DNA of 9,537 nucleotides from positions 1 through 9,537 of the forward strand of contig SLQI01000208.1 of the NCBI GenBank assembly GCA_007131535.1. The letters are read 5' to 3'. Position numbers and translations under genes: made by a program. Within the stretch, counting starts at the first letter, position 1. Every line of letters starts with the position of its first letter. The notes beneath the pieces were generated by a model that saw only the letters and a program-made list of their open reading frames with translations, was not told the DNA's origin and ran no database searches. Source of the stretch: Balneolales bacterium. GTDB lineage: Bacteria; Bacteroidota; Rhodothermia; Balneolales; Natronogracilivirgulaceae. Of this stretch, positions 6,447-9,537 are shown piece by piece.

Positions 6447-7187
6447 CTAATAGGTGTTGTTTTTATCAACTTTATTAAATATGTACCCGATAACCTGGTC
6501 TTCATCGATATGCCGGAAAATTTTATTCAGCTCCTCCTCCTTGGTATTCTGTGTATCCACAACAGCGAGCAGGCCATCCATCTCATTGGCAAACAGTACC
6601 GGGTAATCCTTAATCGGAAAAACAGAGCTCATATCTACAATGATAAAATCAAAAGACTCTTTGAGAGTATTTATCATCTTTCGGAGTACTGTAAGGTCAT
6701 TTACTCCCGGCTGATATGATTTTACATCCCCGGCCGGAAGCACATACAAACTGTCTACTTTGGTTTGGGTCAGGCTCATCTGCTCCCCTTGAAAAATCTC
6801 CACTATCCCGGGGGAGGGTTTAACGCCAAAGATTTTATGCAGCCGGGGCTTTTTGAAGTTCAAATCTACCAGTACGGTTTTCAGTTCATAAGCCTGCGCC
6901 AAAGAAACCGCCATATTGGAAGCAATCAGCGTTTTTCCTTCTCCGCGCTGTGAACTGGTTATGCCGAATGCCATCTGCAATCTCCTGTACTCACTGGGAA
7001 GTTTCATAAAGTTGAACCCGTTGTAGTACTTACTGGCTACCACCGAAGTATCCAGATACTTTGCCCGCTCCTCAGAAATAACCATCGGCAGTCCTGACTG
7101 TGAACGGGTGGCGAAATCGACATCATCAATTAAGACTTTGTCGGGTTTCAACTCAAAATCTTTGTTAGAAGAGTTATTCTTATTCAT
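6447..7187 (-). CDS. CpsD/CapB-like (BY-kinase family) P-loop ATPase, divergent
   Basis: A 246-residue cytoplasmic protein of the family that pairs with Wzz/CpsC-type membrane activators to control polysaccharide length and export. I chose the ATG at 7187 (MNKNNSSNKD) because it overlaps the stop of the upstream gene (ATGAATAA, 8 nt), giving translational coupling; a longer frame to 7265 would run deep into that gene. The Walker A motif is intact (SSQRGEGKT, 78-86; K85). The Walker A' motif reads VLVDLNFKKP (105-114), where the family has D-x-D-x-R, so the second Asp is Asn and the Arg is Lys. Walker B reads FIIVDMSSV (181-189), lacking the usual Pro. The C-terminus (KVDKNNTY) has one terminal tyrosine instead of the usual tyrosine cluster. 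GIVEIFQGE (127-135) and LPAGDVKSY (150-158) match family positions. It may be a regulatory ATPase rather than an active tyrosine kinase. Confidence 0.8.
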   Translation of the reverse strand: MNKNNSSNKDFELKPDKVLIDDVDFATRSQSGLPMVISEERAKYLDTSVVASKYYNGFNFMKLPSEYRRLQMAFGITSSQRGEGKTLIASNMAVSLAQAYELKTVLVDLNFKKPRLHKIFGVKPSPGIVEIFQGEQMSLTQTKVDSLYVLPAGDVKSYQPGVNDLTVLRKMINTLKESFDFIIVDMSSVFPIKDYPVLFANEMDGLLAVVDTQNTKEEELNKIFRHIDEDQVIGYIFNKVDKNNTY

Positions 7188-8511
7188 AGGAGATATAGGC
7201 AACAATGGGCTTGTGATATCGCACTTTTTCAATTGAGCGTACGGTGGTATCAAGAGCTTCAGCAAGTGCAGCCAGGAAAATACCCAGAACTATACCGGCG
7301 ATAAGTCCCAGAGCTACAATGAGGCGTTTATTGGGAGAGTGAGGTTCATCCGGTACAATGGCGGCATCGAGAACCACAAAGTTTTCACCCGATCGTTCAC
7401 CTAAATCCCGCGAAATTTTAGCCTGCTCAAGGGCGGTAGTCATCTCGTTAAATAGTGACTCGTACACGCTATAATCGGAGCGCGCGGTTTCTTCCTGCCT
7501 ATCAGCGATATAAGCCTGTTCCAGTTTATTAAGTTTATCATTTCGGTTATTTACCAGTCGTTCGCGTCGCTGCTCATGTCTCTGAATCCGGGTCTCCAGC
7601 GCTGAAGGAATCCGTTGGGTAGTTTCGATAATTTGCTCGGTCAGCCTTTGCACCTGTGGAAAGCTGTGTGTATAAGACTGCCTCAACTCCTCGTATTCTT
7701 CGAGTTGTTCGCCCAGTTCATCACCGTACGGGATATCTTCCATTGGCAGATTAAACAGCCTTTGAAACTGCCGCTCTCCCTGATCGCTTTCCAGAAAATC
7801 ATTTATCAGGGCCAGGTCCTCTTCAAGCTGCACCAGATTCCATTCGGTTTCATCGAGGCTGCGTTCAATATCTCTCAATTCCGTTTGAATGCCTCCCACA
7901 TCTAACGGCACATCCTGTAATCTGCTTTGAGATTCGGCCAGCATTTCCTCCCGGCTCATTCGTACAAACTGCTCAAGATCTTCAACTTTACTTTGCAGGA
8001 AATTCACCGTTTCGGTGTTACGGCGGTTTTCAAGATTTACCCGGCTGTCAATAAAGTGACTTGCCAGCAGCTCGGCTCCCTCTTTTGCTTTTTGAGGATC
8101 CGTACTGTGAAAAATGATTTCGAATGAATCCGAGCTGTTGTTAGTTGTGGAAATTTTTGAGCGCACCGACTCTACAAATTGCTGCCGGCTTCTTCTTTTA
8201 TGCTTTCCTTCCGGATCAAGATTCAGCGAATCGATCAGCATTTCGACGGCCGAGCGGCTGTAAATAATTTCATTGAACGTCTCCAGCCTGTCCTCTGTAT
8301 CTCTCGGGTCGGTCATGTCATAGAGGATCAACGGGTTCAGCGCCTCATCTTTCTGAACCAATATCGTAGTTGAAGACCGATACTCCGGCTCGATGTAATA
8401 TAATGCGGCTACGCTGAGCATAACCATCAGCAGTGGTGTAAAAATAATCAGTTTTTTTCGGCGAGCTGCGACCCGTTTAATTTCCTGTGTTATTTGCTGA
8501 GCTTGGTACAC
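7180..8511 (-). CDS. Wzz/CpsC/GumC-type polysaccharide chain-length determinant
   Basis: An inner-membrane polysaccharide co-polymerase that sets chain length and couples to an ATPase partner. Counted from the GTG at 8511 (443 residues), a first membrane helix lies at about 21-39 (LIIFTPLLMVMLSVAALYY). A Wzz-domain start follows (PEYRSSTTILVQ, 42-53), then a long periplasmic region rich in Glu, Gln and Arg that is probably coiled coil (about 165-360). Next come the proline-rich VPDEPHSPNKRLI motif (386-398) and a second helix (about 396-416). No kinase domain is fused; it is supplied by the next gene, the split CpsC/CpsD arrangement. The cytoplasmic tail ends in AYISYE. I prefer GTG at 8511, with GGAA upstream and a normal spacing to the first helix, over the longer TTG start at 8547. 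It is the first gene of the minus-strand operon. Confidence 0.87.
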   Translation of the reverse strand: MYQAQQITQEIKRVAARRKKLIIFTPLLMVMLSVAALYYIEPEYRSSTTILVQKDEALNPLILYDMTDPRDTEDRLETFNEIIYSRSAVEMLIDSLNLDPEGKHKRRSRQQFVESVRSKISTTNNSSDSFEIIFHSTDPQKAKEGAELLASHFIDSRVNLENRRNTETVNFLQSKVEDLEQFVRMSREEMLAESQSRLQDVPLDVGGIQTELRDIERSLDETEWNLVQLEEDLALINDFLESDQGERQFQRLFNLPMEDIPYGDELGEQLEEYEELRQSYTHSFPQVQRLTEQIIETTQRIPSALETRIQRHEQRRERLVNNRNDKLNKLEQAYIADRQEETARSDYSVYESLFNEMTTALEQAKISRDLGERSGENFVVLDAAIVPDEPHSPNKRLIVALGLIAGIVLGIFLAALAEALDTTVRSIEKVRYHKPIVAYISYE

Positions 8512-8850
8512 GGTGATTCCGAATTTGGGATTGCAAAATGATTTCAAATGAGTACTTAAGACAATTACTGTGCCATATCATTATCCTGATGATTGCCCTG
8601 TTAGCCGATAACTCAATGCAGTTCAGCATATAAAAAAACCTGTTCTGGAATCGGGAAAACTCTGTAATTCACTTTCATTTTTTTTTACACATCCCGGCTC
8701 GGCAGCATGTAAAACTTACTCATGAAGTCCCTCCTGCGCCCCCCTTCAATACGCGCTATCTCAAATACCGGCAATCACCGATGGGGACGGCACACTTTTT
8801 GAAATTAACTCCTCTTTCATACAGGTTATATCTAAATCAGCTTTTCACCA
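8512..8850. other. divergent intergenic region between wzz-like and wza-like genes
   Basis: These 339 bases separate two divergent polysaccharide-export genes and should carry promoters for both. I see no match good enough to call a -35/-10 pair in either direction. On the minus strand, a GGAGGG ribosome-binding-like site (plus strand 8729-8734) lies 5 bases before an ATG at 8723 that opens a 12-codon reading frame (MSKFYMLPSRDV, stop at 8685), a possible leader peptide ahead of the operon. A 9-base T run (8678-8686, plus strand) and a C-rich patch (about 8738-8744) are also present. No RNA gene is recognisable. Confidence 0.5.
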
Positions 8851-9537
8851 ATGAATTTCATTTGTAAGCAAATACAGCAAGGTGTACCAATCGCTCTCAT
8901 TATGATGGCTTTTGCCGCCTGCAGTACTACCGACCAGACACAGGGTGACATATCACGGGCACTTTTGCAAAGTGAAGCTGAACCTCAGATAGCAGAACCG
9001 GTTGACGATGACTATCGCATAAAAATCGGGGATGAGGTAGAGGTTCTGGTTTGGGAAGAGGCGGAATTCAATACATCCACAACGGTTTCCAGAACAGGTA
9101 CCATTGCCATGCCCTTGCTTGGAGAGATACAAGTAGCCGGGTTAACCAGAGATGAGCTTGAACGCCGGTTAAAACGGCGGCTGGCCGAATACATTCGCGG
9201 GGACGTGAACCTTACCATCTCAATTCAGAATACTCAGGATTTGATGGTTTCGGTATTTGGCATGGTTTCTCGCCCGGATAATTACCCGATCGTTAACGAA
9301 ACCTCCATTTTTAATATACTTTCCACAGCCGGAGGGCCTACGGACGACGCCAATATCCGCAAAGTCAAAATCTACAGAAGCGGTGGAGTTAACAATTTTG
9401 ATGTTGTTGACCTGAGCGACTATCTGGAAAATGGCATGATGCATGATTCAGCTACCAAAGTGTATCCGGGAGATATTGTTTATGTCCCACGGCAGAATAA
9501 CGCCATAAGGGAAATGTCCGGGTTTTTGGGTGATGTA
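8851..9537 (+). CDS. Wza-type polysaccharide export lipoprotein (3' partial)
   Basis: An outer-membrane-anchored exporter that forms the exit channel for the polymer, working with the Wzz-type protein. It starts at ATG 8851 and the frame is open to the end of the window (229 residues seen). A lipoprotein signal peptide ends in FAAC (lipidated Cys24). The Poly_export domain runs from about 54 (DYRIKIGDEVEVLVWEE) through SRTGTIAMPLLGEIQVAGLT (80-99) to about 125. An SLBB domain starts at about 131 (LMVSVFGMVSRPDNYPI), with STAGGPTDDANIRKVKIYR (158-176) matching the conserved core, and VYPGDIVYVPR (204-214) closes it. No Shine-Dalgarno sequence is seen before the ATG, but the lipoprotein signal fixes the start. 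It is transcribed away from the wzz-like operon, so the two units may be regulated together from the shared spacer. The C-terminal membrane part is not in the window. Confidence 0.92.
   Translation, partial: MNFICKQIQQGVPIALIMMAFAACSTTDQTQGDISRALLQSEAEPQIAEPVDDDYRIKIGDEVEVLVWEEAEFNTSTTVSRTGTIAMPLLGEIQVAGLTRDELERRLKRRLAEYIRGDVNLTISIQNTQDLMVSVFGMVSRPDNYPIVNETSIFNILSTAGGPTDDANIRKVKIYRSGGVNNFDVVDLSDYLENGMMHDSATKVYPGDIVYVPRQNNAIREMSGFLGDV

Noticed and set aside
8538..8633. 31-codon plus-strand frame with a hydrophobic stretch (ILMIALLAD) at the 5' end of the wzz-like operon
   Set aside because: It overlaps the start region of the wzz-like gene on the other strand, has no ribosome binding site and no recognisable family; a chance ORF is more likely.
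8613..8678. 21-codon minus-strand frame starting right after the A-rich run upstream of the wzz-like gene
   Set aside because: The start follows a 9-base A run without a ribosome binding site; nothing beyond length supports it.
8760..8850. Possible -35 element TTGAAA upstream of the wza-like gene
   Set aside because: No -10 match lies at the 16-18 base spacing, and no Bacteroidota-type TAnnTTTG follows.
1..9537. tRNA genes, rRNA, CRISPR arrays, insertion sequences and transposases
   Set aside because: None recognised on either strand; no direct repeat arrays or transposase motifs were seen.

Overview
The window is a polysaccharide (capsule/exopolysaccharide/O-antigen type) assembly locus from a Gram-negative bacterium, probably of the Bacteroidota/FCB group and most likely near Balneolota or Rhodothermota. 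The main clue is the C-terminal domain of the secreted chitinase. It begins with an N-Y-P-N-P-F-N-P motif, the form of type IX secretion (T9SS) sorting domain common in Balneolota, Rhodothermota and Ignavibacteria. Weak or absent Shine-Dalgarno sequences fit the same group. The assignment is an inference from sequence style, not from a database search.

Layout. Bases 3-821 (+) hold the 3' part of a membrane protein with a FlaA1/CapD-type N-terminal half (membrane segments plus a Rossmann domain) and no catalytic half; its frame is open to the left edge. Bases 822-1589 have no convincing intact gene, but contain a possible decayed FkbM-type methyltransferase (1122-1361, -) and inverted repeats just upstream of the next gene. 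Bases 1590-3395 (+) encode a 601-residue secreted GH18 chitinase with a fibronectin-III-like domain and a T9SS sorting domain. A hairpin terminator (about 3475-3498) separates it from a convergent operon.

The minus-strand operon (8511 down to 3502) is tightly packed and reads, in transcription order: a Wzz/CpsC-type chain-length determinant; a CpsD-like tyrosine-kinase-family ATPase whose start overlaps the previous stop by 8 nt; a 55-residue two-helix membrane protein, easily overlooked because of its size; a large Wzy/WaaL-type O-antigen polymerase/ligase; and a GT4 glycosyltransferase. Diverging from it, at 8851, is a Wza-type export lipoprotein that runs off the right edge. The 339-bp divergent spacer should hold promoters for both directions.

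Together the genes describe export and polymerisation of a Wzx/Wzy-type polymer. The GT4 enzyme adds sugar, the ligase/polymerase joins repeat units, the Wzz-like protein and its ATPase partner control length, and Wza forms the outer-membrane exit. The cell-surface chitinase next door could trim a GlcNAc-containing polymer or simply feed on chitin; the sequence does not decide. Points most worth a second look are the 55-residue membrane protein, the CpsD-like protein with altered kinase motifs and no tyrosine cluster, the inverted repeats ahead of the chitinase, and the possible methyltransferase remnant.
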